Part shown: positions 37,101 through 45,799 of the stretch, one piece after another | Layout: each line of letters opens with the position of its first letter | Position numbering within the stretch: the first letter of the stretch is position 1 | Assembly: GCA_019649035.1 (NCBI GenBank) | Contig: BMAT01005639.1 | Span: 374,276-438,275 of the forward strand | Source: Elysia marginata | Lineage: Eukaryota; Mollusca; Gastropoda; Plakobranchidae | Length of the DNA: 64,000 nucleotides | Direction: 5' to 3' | The notes under the pieces: generated by a model | The model's input: only the letters and a program-made list of their open reading frames with translations | The model's database searches: none | What the model was told of the DNA's origin: nothing | Made by a program: the position numbers and the translations under genes

Positions 37101-40100
37101 AAACAACCACAATAAAAAAACTGATATAACACAACATAATGCTCTGGCAGTAACAGAGAGTACAGTTTTTTCTTTTCCTGAAATGTAATTGCGTACACCA
37201 ATGAGAACTGACGGATGCATAAAATAGTGGCATGCAAAACCCCTAATTTTAACACACTAAGATTTCAATCAATCAAAAACTAGACTAAAACACATCCAAG
37301 TACGAAGCAAACTTAATTGTTATATTCTATATTTACAAAAACCCCTGTTTTTATAGATCTCATAGATATTTCTCACTAGAAGCAGCACGAGAAGTATTAC
37401 TTACATATACGTTTGATGCACTTACCTATTATTCGGACTTGATAGATCCAGGTCTTGAGCTAATAACTCGCCAACTACCTGACCTGGGGGTTTCAGCTCT
37501 GCAAAGTTAAACACCAGCACAGGGTTCTGAAAGCTGGGTGCATTGTCATTGACATCTAGAATGCGTATAGCTACGGAGGTCTTTTGCGAGAAAGAGTCGT
37601 CCTCAACGGTGACGAGTAGAGAATATCGTTCTGTGATCTCCGCGTCCAGAGGCGCCCTGGTGGTGATTTCACCAGTAAGCTCATTGATAACGAACGGGTG
37701 GGACACCCCAGCAGCTCCAGGGCTGCTACCCTCTAGGCTGAAGTGCGCCCTGGCATTTTCCCCAATGTCTTGGTCCTGGGTGTGAAGCTTCATGACCAGG
37801 GCACCGAGCGGTAGGTCTTCAGGCACTGCCACACTGCGGGGACCGATAAATTTTGGCTGATTGTCGTTTTGGTCTAGAATGGTCACTCTTACAGTAGCTG
37901 TGGCGGTATTGGCTGGTTGCCCCTGTGAAATACAGGCAGAACAATTTGGATTAGATTAAACACAAGGAAAGGCCCGTATTGTTCAGACTAACTGGGTGAA
38001 AGCAAATGCCCTAAACACCTAAATATCAAAAGAAAGCACAATAAAATAGAGTTGTCTTTTTTACATAAAAAGCATGTTTCTTTATTGCTGAATCCCTTAA
38101 TCTGCTAATTAACAAAAATAAAACATCAAAGAAGATACATTTCCACGAATTAACAATGAATTTTTTGCCGTTTCTGGCTCTTCCAATTACAGTATAAATA
38201 AGGGAAATATTTAACTGCATTATATTAAAATGTCTCTCATCTCTTAATGCCTCGGTGTTGGTCCATCGTTCTTTTTTATTGCCTATGAAATGAACATGAG
38301 CCTTGGCAATCTTTAAAGGACCGAAATTGACTCCGTACTAGACAGTTGCTGTCTTTCGTTAATTTGTTACTTACCAAATCGACAGCCATAACTTCCAATG
38401 TGTAGGTGGCTATTGTCTCCCTGTCCACTGTAGCGCTCAGCGTGGTGATAAGCCCTGTAGTGCGGTTGATGGTAAAAGTATCCTTGGTGTTGCCAGACTT
38501 AATGGAGTAAGCCAACTGTTGGTTGCTGCCTGAGTCCTGATCTGTGGCCATTACCTTTAGAAAGAACAAGGAGAAAATTTAAGAGGAATGCTTTTCCCAG
38601 AGAAAGCCAGATAAACCAAAACAATTATTTTGTACAGTTCGCAGATAACAGGGTAAATTTAGACTGCTTATTCTTTTCTTGCAAAAATGGCGTAGTTTAG
38701 CTCACATCTCTGTAAGCAAAAAGTTATCTTGCAAATGTTAGCTACTAAATCACTAAACTGCAGCCTCTATACAATCTCTGGTAGATTTCAAAACACTCAT
38801 ATGTTATTTACGGGATATGATTAATCGATTGACAATTTCGATATAAAAACGAAGAAAACACCAGCTGGTCCATACATAAAAAGCCCAGTATAAAAAAATG
38901 ACTCACTTTTATAACAGGTGTACCCTGTGGGCAGTTCTCTTCAAGCTCTTTGGTGAAAATGTTCTGTACAAAAATGGGCGAGTTGTCATTCTTGTCCACG
39001 ACAGGAATCATTAGTTTCTGGAAGGTGGACAAATGGGTACCACCCTTGTCTCGAGCTTCCAGCCATAGCTCAAACCTACAGAAACCACGTAAGGGGGGAA
39101 GTTTGTAAAGATATGAATGAGCGTGCTTGTGGTAAAACGCATTTTTGGCATTACTCAGTTACCCTATAGGGATGGAAAAAGTTCATCACTAATTATTAAA
39201 TTGATTCAAGATGTTCAAAGCCACTGTAAAATCATGCTGACATAAATAATATATTATTGTGGACTTGTGTTTTTAGTAAAGACCAGGTATTATCTTTAAT
39301 GGTTGAAAGATTAAAGATGTACCATTGGCAGTGTGCTGACATGACCGAAAATGCTAATCTTTTGTACTAAATACGATTGCAACCCTCAACCCATGGGAAA
39401 TTCAAGTAGATTAACCAAATCTGGTCTTTAACTGTATTAAATCTCCAACAACCAATCCAAAAAAAGTAAAAGAAATTCAATTGGGAGAAATTCTGTCACA
39501 AAAAAATTATGGTAAAATTTCTTACATGTTTGTCACTTCATAGTCAATGCGATTGGCCACGATGATACTGCCCGTGTCCGCATTAACGCTGAAAGCGTTG
39601 TTGACATTGCCGCCGGCGACGTGATACGTGACGCCACTTCCCGTGGAGGAAAGCGCCCTGACTGTCGTCACAGGGGTGCCCACTGGCGCATTCTCGTCCA
39701 CCCTGTGGTCTGGGAAGTCGCTAAAACTAGGACGGTCAGCGGTTGAGGCGGACGACAGAGTGACCACGACAGAGGCAGTACTGTTCAGAGGGTTAGCACC
39801 CTTGAAGAGAAATCAGATACAGAATCCTTGTCATAATAATATTGTGGTACGATGATAAGAAAATAAAAAGGAAGAAAGATTGAAATGAAGAAGAGAGAGA
39901 AAGAGGGCAGAGAAAGAGAGATAGATAAGAAAAAGAAACAACTGCATAATAAAGGAAAAGATTCTCTTTTTTAAAGTCATTTTCACAACTCAGTCAAGTT
40001 TTAATAAAGACTGAGTCCGTGTGATAAGCATCTGTCTAATATGTCATTGAATATGCGAGCTGTTGAGGATTTTTGTCTAGAGGTCTTATCAATAGGCCCT

Positions 40101-43100
40101 ATCGCACCCAATCTTGCCCGCTTCGAGATAAAGCTTAATAGGTGGTCCACATCGTAACGCCAGTATTATCCTGAGGACCACACTATTGTTTAAAAACCGG
40201 TTGAGCCTACCAGATCTGATGCCCTGACAGTGAAAGTGAAGGTTGTGCGCGGTTTCTGCATGAGGGCCAGCCTGCCCGCGTGTGTGATGACCCCAGTAGC
40301 ACTGTTGATGTGAAAAAAGGTCTTGTCTGGACCTTCCAAGGTATAATGGACTTTCCCGTTGTTGCCCGAGTCCTGATCCACGGCAGTCACGCCGACAACA
40401 AAGTCCGCTGTTATGGGAAAAGGTAATACAGCATATTATTACAATTTTCATAAGAAAATGTCTGTAGTTGATTTGGCGTCTTTCTGTGAATCTGTAAGAT
40501 CAAAAAACTCTGGAATGTAAAGTAAAAAGATAGAGCGAGACCGAGAGCGAGAAAGAGAGAGGGAGAGAGACAGACAGAAAGAAAGAGAGAGACCGAGAGA
40601 GAGAGAGGAAGAGAGAGAAGAAAGAGAGGGGAGGGGGGCAATGTGATAGAAAGACAGCCAAATTGGTAATATAATATGAGATTGAAAACCGAAAATATGG
40701 AACAAAGATCCAAAGTAGATAAATTCATAGATAGACAATTTGATAAAAGAAAAAAACATATTACCTTTATAAAAAATATAATAAACTTTAATACAATAGA
40801 GGTTGCATCTTATAGATAGGGAGACAGACAGATAGATACATAGACAGATAATATTATATAGATAGATGGATAGATTGATAGACAGTTTGCTTGAAGAGTG
40901 CGTCCCGGTAGGAGACGTATGAAACATAGTGTAGTAAGCCAAAATGTAAGGAAATTTTCAGTACTAGATAGATTGATAAATTAAGCGATAGGTAGAAATA
41001 TAGATAGATAAGACAGATGGATGTATAGTCATATATTCAACAGGCGTTTTAAATAGACAAACACATAAATGGGTAGATAGGAAAGGAGATAAAAAAGTAA
41101 GATGAGACTTCAATAGGAGGAGCGGACGGGCATGCAGACTAAGATAAATACATTGAGCGAGATCTAATGATTCTACAGAGAATACAAATTAAACCTCTTG
41201 GAGACTTCTATGTGACTTTGCCAACAGCACCGCCTACATTAAAATAGATGGAGACTTTACATTATCACCATTTTGCAAAGCGAAGCAGCATTTTAATCCG
41301 TTCTTTCATCCATTGGACTACGAAGTTGGCAAATACTGAAATTTTCCTGGATTTTTTTTTTGTCAAATGAGAAAAAAAACCATAAACCTGTGATAAAGCC
41401 GCGAGCATGACTGTGTATATGTCGCTGTGACAAAAGGTCGTTTTGTGAAAAAGACAACTTNNNNNNNNNNNNNNNNNNNNNNNNNNNNNNNNNNNNNNNN
41501 NNNNNNNNNNNNNNNNNNNNNNNNNNNNNNNNNNNNNNNNNNNNNNNNNNNNNNNNNNNNNNNNNNNNNNNNNNNNNNNNNNNNNNNNNNNNNNNNNNNN
41601 NNNNNNNNNNNNNNNNNNNNNNNNNNNNNNNNNNNNNNNNNNNNNNNNNNNNNNNNNNNNNNNNNNNNNNNNNNNNNNNNNNNATAATGGGTTTTGTGCT
41701 CTAAATATTGTATCCTCTTAAAATTATTTGCGTTCAAAATGTTGCTTTCAGCCCATTGCACATTTCAAGCAAGATTATTCAACTTGGTTGTAGTTTTGAA
41801 AGATTTTATTTAGCCTCAAAGCCTGACATGACATAACTCGCGACACATCACACGACCTTTTGTCACAGGCACATATATGTATAAACAATATAAGGAAGGT
41901 GGAAAATTTGGAAGCAAAGTGTGGTTTGAATGGCGTTGTGGCATTATAAAAAGGCCTTTCTCTACGGGAGCGATTCTTTAATACTTAAAAGTAACTTCTC
42001 ACAGTACTCTTTGAAAGGCAAATTATGCTGAGATGATGATATTATAGCCTAGCGAAACCATGCGACATTCCTTCCAGTCCCAGGACGTAATAAATAGTGT
42101 AAGCGATTGCTGACATTAACAGACTTGTGATGTTCATTACATAATACAGTCAATGAACTGTAACAAAATAGTAAAAAAATGCGGTCAAAGCTCTACAGTA
42201 GAAAAGCAAATATAAAAATTGAACGTCATCATATTTCCTTAACTTGCAGCAGTTGAGTGAAGGACAAAATGGTGGAAATAGCGATAATGATGAAAATGTT
42301 AACAATAAAAAAAAGAAACAAACTCAAAGCAAACGAATAAAAAACACTCTTTTAAATGGCAATTAAATCAAACAAAGCATATTGAATGAGCCGAGGAACA
42401 AAATTAATAAAAAATACAACAATAGAGCCAGATCCAAGTACACAACATAAACTTATCATAAAAGAGAAACAATTTGAGAGCAGCAAAATTTATGAAAACA
42501 TGTATTCCGATTTACAAAACTTGATTGAACGTTCAAAAAACCCCTTAAGACACAAGCTGGGCCACATATTGCTTTTTTTTTTCAGAACATATTGCTTTAC
42601 AATGCCTTCAAACGGAAAGAGAACTGAAATATATCATTATTTAATTTTCAGGATGCAGAACTGATAGGGCCTATGCTTTTTCATTCAAAGTTTTGTAAGG
42701 GATGGAAATAATTATTGTGAATGCTGATGTGCGCTTCGACTGGGCGTCTGGAGAAGTCTCAGAGGCAGGTCGATTTATCATCGGACCAACAGAAAAACGG
42801 CAAAAGTAACATCAAAAAAATATCGCAGGTGTCAAAAAATTGCATATATTTGTAACAATAAAGTCTGAAAGAAAATCACGGCATTCAACGACAATCCCTT
42901 AAAAACAATGATAGTAGACATAAATCACTGACACAACAACAAAACCCCCCAATTAAAAAAAAACACAGGAAAACAAACGAGCCACGTATTGAATGCAAAA
43001 AAGCAGTGAATTTTGCACACTAAGGGCAGGGCAAAGCATGAACATTGGGAAATGACCAATAATAATAATAAATCCTGCAAGCTTTTAAGCCATCCATACC

Positions 43101-45549
43101 CATTGCGTGTACAGGCGGCACTACACAGCATCAGTCTTGGGGGAGAGCAGAACAAATTACGGAATTCCATCCNCCCCCCCCCCACACACACACAAACAAA
43201 CTAGTAAAAACGACATTGGCTCATTTTCCTCTGTATTGTACTTAAAGAGAACATATTCTCTCTTCTTCCCACCAAAAGAAAAAATCAATTTCTAATGCTC
43301 AGAGAAAGCAATATTAAGTGTGATGCTCAGCGAAAATTAAACCAAATTGATTCAAAGAGATTCCAAAGTGCATTTGAAGAAAATTCTCTCAGCAAGGAAA
43401 TGGAAGCGTCTTTTAAAACTGAATGAACATGAAGCTTTATCACCCATCACCCGAGCGGTGCGTCTTCATAGAAAATTAATACACATTTTTTCGGTTTTCA
43501 AAAACCTTTTCTTTAAAAATTACTTATGCTCCTACCAAACATGGATGTCTTCTTTATACCTGCATTTCAAACAATGATCATTATTGAGTACTTTCAAAAA
43601 TATTTCCAAAAAGAATTGTATCTGCTCAAGTAATAAAAGAAACACCAACATTGCACACGAAGCTGAACAAAAAAAGGCACAAACAAAAAAGCGTAGCTAA
43701 CTTTAGGGGTGGAATAGACACATACAAATATGAAAATGTAACACCAACTTACGTTCTTTTTCGCAGCGTGGAAGGAAAGAGAGAGAAAAGATAGGCGAAT
43801 AAATTACTTGCACTATTGATATAATGGTCTCATATTCCTACATTACCCACGACAGACAATGTAGAGGTAAAATTTTCGCCGACTAACAATATCAACAGGT
43901 AATAAATATCGATCCATTGCTTTTCCATTTTCCATAATTTTTTGAACAGACACAGAACCCCTCCTTCCCCAACCCCCTTAAAAAGTTCGGGGTAACATGT
44001 AAATACATAACACACCGATATAAGAGACAAATCTGAAGGCAACAAAGTGCTGCATTGAATCAGTTTTCTTTCTGTATTCATTTATTCGATACTTAATTTT
44101 GTTTGTGCACATCTTTGCGTATCGTAAAGCCGATAGAGGAATGTAAAAAAAAAGATTAAAGAAAGTCTAGATCTTGTAAAAAAAAGTCCTCAAAAACCAA
44201 ACTTTACTCTTTTTTTTCCAACCCCTTTCTAATTTTTGAGTTTGTCATTTGTATCGCATCTCCTAATGCTTGCCAATATAATCCACCCTTTAATCTGTCT
44301 GTCTGTCTGTCTCTCTCTCTCTTTACTCTCTGTCTTTCTTGTCTCTACTCACCAGTATTAGAGGAGTCATACATGGTGGCCGTATAACTGCTGGTGCCGA
44401 ACTCGGGAGCATGGTCATTGTCATCCTCCACAATAACCCGTAACTCTACAGACGCTGACCTGGGCGGGATGCCTTGATCCGTGGCAAACACAACCAGGTC
44501 ATAGCTGGCCAGAAATGTTGATAAGATAATTATGAATACATTGGCCTAATATCAAAAGATTACATTTTCGTAAACATACGAGTGCATAGTGTAAGATTCC
44601 AAACATTGTTAATTAGAGAGATTGGTCTACTGCCTGAGCTCAGCATTATCATAGAGCTATGAGACTAAATCAACACAACGCAGACCCTTGCATGCACGGA
44701 AGAGTGTAATTTATCAGAGGAAACAAATTTTTTAGAAAATCCTACCATTTTTTAAATTTTATTATTATTCAAATTTAAATTGAAAATAGACAAAACGCGA
44801 AAAATACTTATTTCAATGGGGAAACAGTAACTTGAAAATTAATTGAAATAAAAAAAATGCTGTTCGCTTTTTTTCCTTTCTATCTTTTTTTTTTCGTTTG
44901 CTCTTATTTACCTAGTATAGAGCATTTTTAGAATAAACCAGCTGTTTTTTTGGTGATTAGTACATACAAGACAATAAATAAAATTTCAGCTATGTAAATT
45001 AGTATACGAATATAGACTCCATACCTGGCCTCTAACTCCCTGTCCAATTGAACAGTGGTTGTCACTTTCCCAGACGTCGGGTGGACGGTAAACCTGTGGT
45101 CTATGCTGTCTTCCAGACTGTATCTGCTCGAGAATTATATAAAAAGAGAACAAAATAGTTCTCATATTCTCTTTGACTTTTGCTGATGAAACCATTTCTG
45201 GCAATTTCTTTTCTGAGGAGCTCTATACCTAAAATTGGAACTGATGTTTCTGCTGCTTTTCATCCGACTACTACTTTTACAAATGATGCCGCTGCCATGC
45301 TGTTGCTAAGTGCTGCTTCTGCTGCCATAAAGTCTGCTATTGTTGCTGTTATTGTTTATTGCTAATCTGTGCTAGTCCTACACACTCCTCATTTCCCTCA
45401 TGTATCTGCGTTTATTCGGCAGTCTTCTCTCACCCTTCACCCTGCTACTTCATGTCATCTTTTATAATACTTCTAATTGTCTCATATTAACCCTCGCCCC
45501 CTGTACTGCATTACTCTTTCATTGTAACGAATCACACCAGTCGTTTCTC

Positions 45550-45592
<43 letters not shown>

Positions 45593-45799
45593 CCCCATCT
45601 TTCCCTATCCCTCACATGATTTGGGAGTTGTCCCCCTGGTCCATGTCGGTTGCTGACACCGTGACGACCACCGTGCCTGGTGCCTGGTTCTCTGTGACGC
45701 GGGCCAGGTAAGGTCCGCTACTCTCGAACACTGGACTGTGGTCGTTTACATCCTTCACAAACAACGTCACTGTCCCCGTCCCACTCTGCTGGGGAAGGC
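16089..45799 (-). CDS. FAT4: Fat/FAT4-type giant protocadherin, 3' part (17 exons, 5' incomplete)
   Basis: This is a plasma-membrane atypical cadherin of the Fat family; in other animals Fat binds Dachsous and controls planar polarity and Hippo signalling. Exons in transcript order are 45799-45616, 45123-45025, 44504-44353, 40407-40211, 39800-39526, 39075-38907, 38554-38375, 37922-37426, 36909-35335, 34856-34633, 34243-34072, 33272-31628, 23745-23648, 21234-20810, 20495-20239, 19323-19059 and 18334-16089. Every junction uses GT/AG with matching phase, giving 8,660 nt and 2,885 uninterrupted codons plus a stop. Domain order is the end of one cadherin repeat, 12 full repeats, a degenerate repeat, a SEA-like region, EGF x4, LamG, EGF, LamG, a half EGF, a transmembrane helix and a ~590-residue tail. 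The tail decides orthology: LTVEDVNRLNARPD, NDSFTCSEFEYDN, LLNWGPNFDKLVGVFRDIA and terminal EEYV follow the order I recall from Drosophila Fat and vertebrate FAT4. Dachsous, FAT1-3 and type III classical cadherins were considered and fit less well. The first exon here needs one upstream base to complete a Gly codon, so the gene continues to the right. Confidence 0.93.
18861..19032. repeat. Four-copy minisatellite in the Fat intron
   Basis: Four imperfect units of about 37-48 bp each run GGTATAAAGTAGGATT, then an optional 12-bp insert, then AATGCCTCACAGTACACACTC. The first unit lacks part of the middle and the third and fourth have several substitutions. The array ends 27 bp from the donor of the LamG2 exon. 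Confidence 0.85.
19059..19323 (-). CDS. FAT4: Fat4-like exon 16 of window (LamG2 C-terminal half)
   Basis: It begins FSKQNVHFLLKTSDAV after the acceptor GATCCAG. It contains GISDGEWHNVTVRASLTS and LDLDGKASKRRDFG, typical LamG strands. The donor is G|GTGAGT, 27 bp from the edge of a four-copy minisatellite in the following intron. Confidence 0.92.
19983..20118. repeat. (GA)n microsatellite in the Fat intron
   Basis: Interrupted GA runs lie at 19983-20047 and 20098-20118. They give misleading Ser/Leu-rich frames on the - strand close to the LamG2 exon at 20239. Confidence 0.9.
20239..20495 (-). CDS. FAT4: Fat4-like exon 15 of window (LamG2 N-terminal half)
   Basis: It reads (A)KQPFTLGSNAVVKYTLNP, then an Ala/Gly-rich insert with five consecutive arginines (GRRRRRAALDG). 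It then returns to the LamG core (SSVMIRFRATVDQGVLFVS), ending ATCLLW at TGG|GTGAGT. The basic run resembles a proprotein-convertase site inside the LamG2 loop. Confidence 0.92.
20810..21234 (-). CDS. FAT4: Fat4-like exon 14 of window (LamG1 end and EGF)
   Basis: The exon begins (G)SPQVSGQYINLGGVSPAQF and holds the LamG1 end VGCMHSVSINGQAVD. A Ser/Thr-rich linker with two cysteines follows, then an EGF unit CYNGGTCVDEWTRATCMC ending DDHCRV(A). The donor is G|GTGAGT. Confidence 0.93.
22838..22880 (+). repeat. Degenerate tRNA-like (SINE head?) fragment
   Basis: TAGGGCAGCTGG matches the Pol III A box TRGCNNAGYNGG at all but one position. GTTCAATCC, 34 bases from the A-box start, matches the B box. 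The spacing is about 10 bases shorter than in a tRNA and no cloverleaf can be drawn, so it would be a decayed SINE or tRNA pseudogene. Confidence 0.25.
23648..23745 (-). CDS. FAT4: Fat4-like exon 13 of window (small LamG1 exon)
   Basis: This 98-nt exon was found by phase matching. The acceptor TTCTCTTCCACCAG precedes ACTGCC, and GG|GTGAGT follows. It reads TATLVLQKCEASVCEPC and then CYHQATFDS(G), and it converts phase 0 upstream to phase 2 downstream as required. It supplies the cysteine-bearing strand of LamG1 that is missing from the neighbouring exons. It is isolated by introns of 7.9 kb and 2.4 kb, so automatic annotation could miss it. Confidence 0.85.
28117..28168. repeat. (CT)n microsatellite
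   Basis: A nearly pure CT run with one TAT interruption lies in the Fat intron. Confidence 0.95.
28612..28700. repeat. Recent 45-bp tandem duplication
   Basis: A 45-bp unit starting GCGTCTTTACCAAGATAG and ending CATGACAAAGTA occurs twice head to tail (28612-28656 and 28657-28700). I see one internal difference (G/C). It lies inside the 7.9 kb Fat intron. Confidence 0.9.
29915..30122. repeat. (GA)n microsatellite spanning an assembly gap
   Basis: GA runs flank 168 N at 29932-30099 on both sides. The gap is most likely unresolved GA repeat. Confidence 0.85.
31628..33272 (-). CDS. FAT4: Fat4-like exon 12 of window (last repeats, SEA-like region, EGF x4, LamG1 start)
   Basis: The 1,645-nt exon opens (R)YRLLDSSLSSYFQVEL and finishes the last canonical repeat at DINNSQPKP. 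A degenerate repeat follows, with the FTCxLxSG and FxIxxxC pattern that I recall from the last Fat4 repeat. A SEA-like segment (about 32790-32480) comes next. Four EGF units follow: around 32470-32280 with a long insert; CDNGQVCGSGNICRCPDGW; CENGGTCTPLY; and CSEHSTCEELSDGFQCRC. LamG1 begins FSPVNNYHVFNVTLYF and continues to TKTLK at the donor AAG|GTAAGT. Confidence 0.95.
34072..34243 (-). CDS. FAT4: Fat4-like exon 11 of window (cadherin repeat)
   Basis: The exon begins (G)SATVSIQLTDMNDNGPRF and starts the next repeat with VNVPENETAGYEVIVL and TTDDDSPPNQGPY. The donor is AG|GTATGA and the split Arg codon AG+A joins the next exon. Confidence 0.92.
34633..34856 (-). CDS. FAT4: Fat4-like exon 10 of window (cadherin repeat)
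   Basis: The acceptor is TTCTCTAAG and the donor is G|GTGAGT. It reads (G)YTLVTFVHAEDRDTRPEN, FSYEILSGND and LDRETMSSYTLVV, completing most of a cadherin repeat begun in the previous exon. Confidence 0.93.
35335..36909 (-). CDS. FAT4: Fat4-like exon 9 of window (large multi-cadherin exon)
   Basis: This 1,575-nt exon encodes the end of one repeat, four complete cadherin repeats and the start of a fifth. Repeat ends read DANDHRPVF, TPENLNPPRF, DVNDNKPVF, EGENEYQPQF and DANDPPEF, so two of the five linkers are non-canonical. Calcium motifs at repeat starts include RAVDDKDYGRN, TATDDDNG and KAQDSDGGVDG. The exon ends PENSG(G) at GG|GTAAGT. Confidence 0.95.
37426..37922 (-). CDS. FAT4: Fat4-like exon 8 of window (cadherin repeats)
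   Basis: The exon begins GQPANTATATVRVTILDQ with the linker DQNDNQPKF. It then holds one complete repeat (VAVPEDLPLGALV, TQDQDIGEN, FVINELTGEITT, DVNDNAPSF) and the start of another, ending LSSPNN(R). The donor is AG|GTAAGT. Confidence 0.94.
38375..38554 (-). CDS. FAT4: Fat4-like exon 7 of window (cadherin repeat)
   Basis: This symmetric 180-nt exon (phase 0-0) reads VMATDQDSGSNQQLAYSI, FTINRTTGLITT and YTLEVMAVDL. The acceptor is TTCTAAAG and the donor is TTG|GTAAGT. Because it is a multiple of three it could be skipped without a frameshift; nothing in the sequence shows that it is. Confidence 0.92.
38907..39075 (-). CDS. FAT4: Fat4-like exon 6 of window (cadherin repeat)
   Basis: The acceptor is TTTCTGTAG and the donor is AAA|GTGAGT. 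It reads (M)FELWLEARDKGGTHLST and the linker DKNDNSPIF, then begins the next repeat (FTKELEENCPQGTPVIK). Confidence 0.92.
39526..39800 (-). CDS. FAT4: Fat4-like exon 5 of window (atypical repeat linker)
   Basis: The exon begins GANPLNSTASVVVTLS and ends DYEVTN(M) before the donor AT|GTAAGA. The end of the repeat reads SSASTADRPSF instead of the usual DxNDNxPxF. The next repeat has RALSSTGSG where xAxDxDxGxN is expected. This inter-repeat joint therefore lacks most calcium ligands on both sides. Confidence 0.92.
40211..40407 (-). CDS. FAT4: Fat4-like exon 4 of window (cadherin repeat)
   Basis: The acceptor is CATAACAG and the donor is CTG|GTAGGC. It reads (A)DFVVGVTAVDQDSGNNGK and FHINSATGVITHAG, ending VRASDL. 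The 3.9 kb intron before it contains an assembly gap, but the codon phase (G+CG) is preserved across it. Confidence 0.92.
40532..40638. repeat. (GA)n-rich microsatellite
   Basis: Interrupted GA and CAGA repeats begin about 125 bp upstream of the Fat exon at 40211-40407 on its intron side. They give spurious Ser/Leu-rich open frames on the - strand. Confidence 0.9.
40795..41080. repeat. (GATA)n/(GACA)n degenerate microsatellite
   Basis: Repeated TAGATAGA, CAGACAGA and TAGATGGA words cover about 280 bp of the intron, decayed relative to a pure GATA array. Confidence 0.8.
41461..41683. other. Assembly gap in Fat intron
   Basis: There are 223 N inside the 3.9 kb intron between the exons at 44353 and 40407. 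The flanking exons join in phase, so no coding exon needs to be missing here. Confidence 0.95.
43171..43196. repeat. Poly-C / (CA)n short repeat with one N
   Basis: A run of C interrupted by one N at 43173 leads into ACACACAC. The N marks an uncertain homopolymer length. Confidence 0.85.
44296..44325. repeat. (TCTG)n/(CT)n repeat next to Fat exon
   Basis: TCTGTCTGTCTG passes into CTCTCT. It sits about 30 bp outside the donor of the Fat exon at 44353-44504. Confidence 0.85.
44353..44504 (-). CDS. FAT4: Fat4-like exon 3 of window (cadherin repeat)
   Basis: The exon lies between the acceptor TTCTGGCCAG and the donor G|GTGAGT. It reads (S)YDLVVFATDQGIPPRSA and the linker EDDNDHAPEF, then begins the next repeat (YTATMYDSSNT). 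The split Ser codon AG+C joins cleanly to the previous exon. Confidence 0.92.
45025..45123 (-). CDS. FAT4: Fat4-like exon 2 of window (cadherin repeat)
   Basis: The exon follows the acceptor GAGCAG and ends AG|GTATGG. It reads (I)YSLEDSIDHRFTVHPTSG and LDRELEA, the standard central strands of a cadherin repeat. It is 99 nt long and starts in phase 2. Confidence 0.9.
45553..45592. repeat. (CT)n microsatellite next to Fat exon
   Basis: A nearly pure CT run lies about 25 bp outside the donor of the Fat exon at 45616-45799. Confidence 0.9.
45616..45799 (-). CDS. FAT4: Fat4-like exon 1 of window (cadherin repeat end and start)
   Basis: The acceptor CTTTCACAG precedes GCCTTCC and the donor is AT|GTGAGG. 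The peptide begins (G)LPQQSGTGTVTLF, carries the calcium linker DVNDHSPVF, and starts the next repeat (YLARVTENQAPGTVV, SATDMDQGDN). It is the most 5' exon I can place. It starts with two bases of a split codon, so an upstream exon must exist. Confidence 0.9.

Noticed and set aside
45180-45365. + strand Ala/Ser-rich frame in a Fat intron
   Set aside because: It arises from imperfect GCT triplets in the intron between two phased Fat exons.
16089-45799. Assignment as type III classical (DN-cadherin-like) cadherin
   Set aside because: EGF and LamG order alone would allow it, but the tail lacks the GGGE-type juxtamembrane block and instead carries Fat/FAT4 motifs and EEYV.
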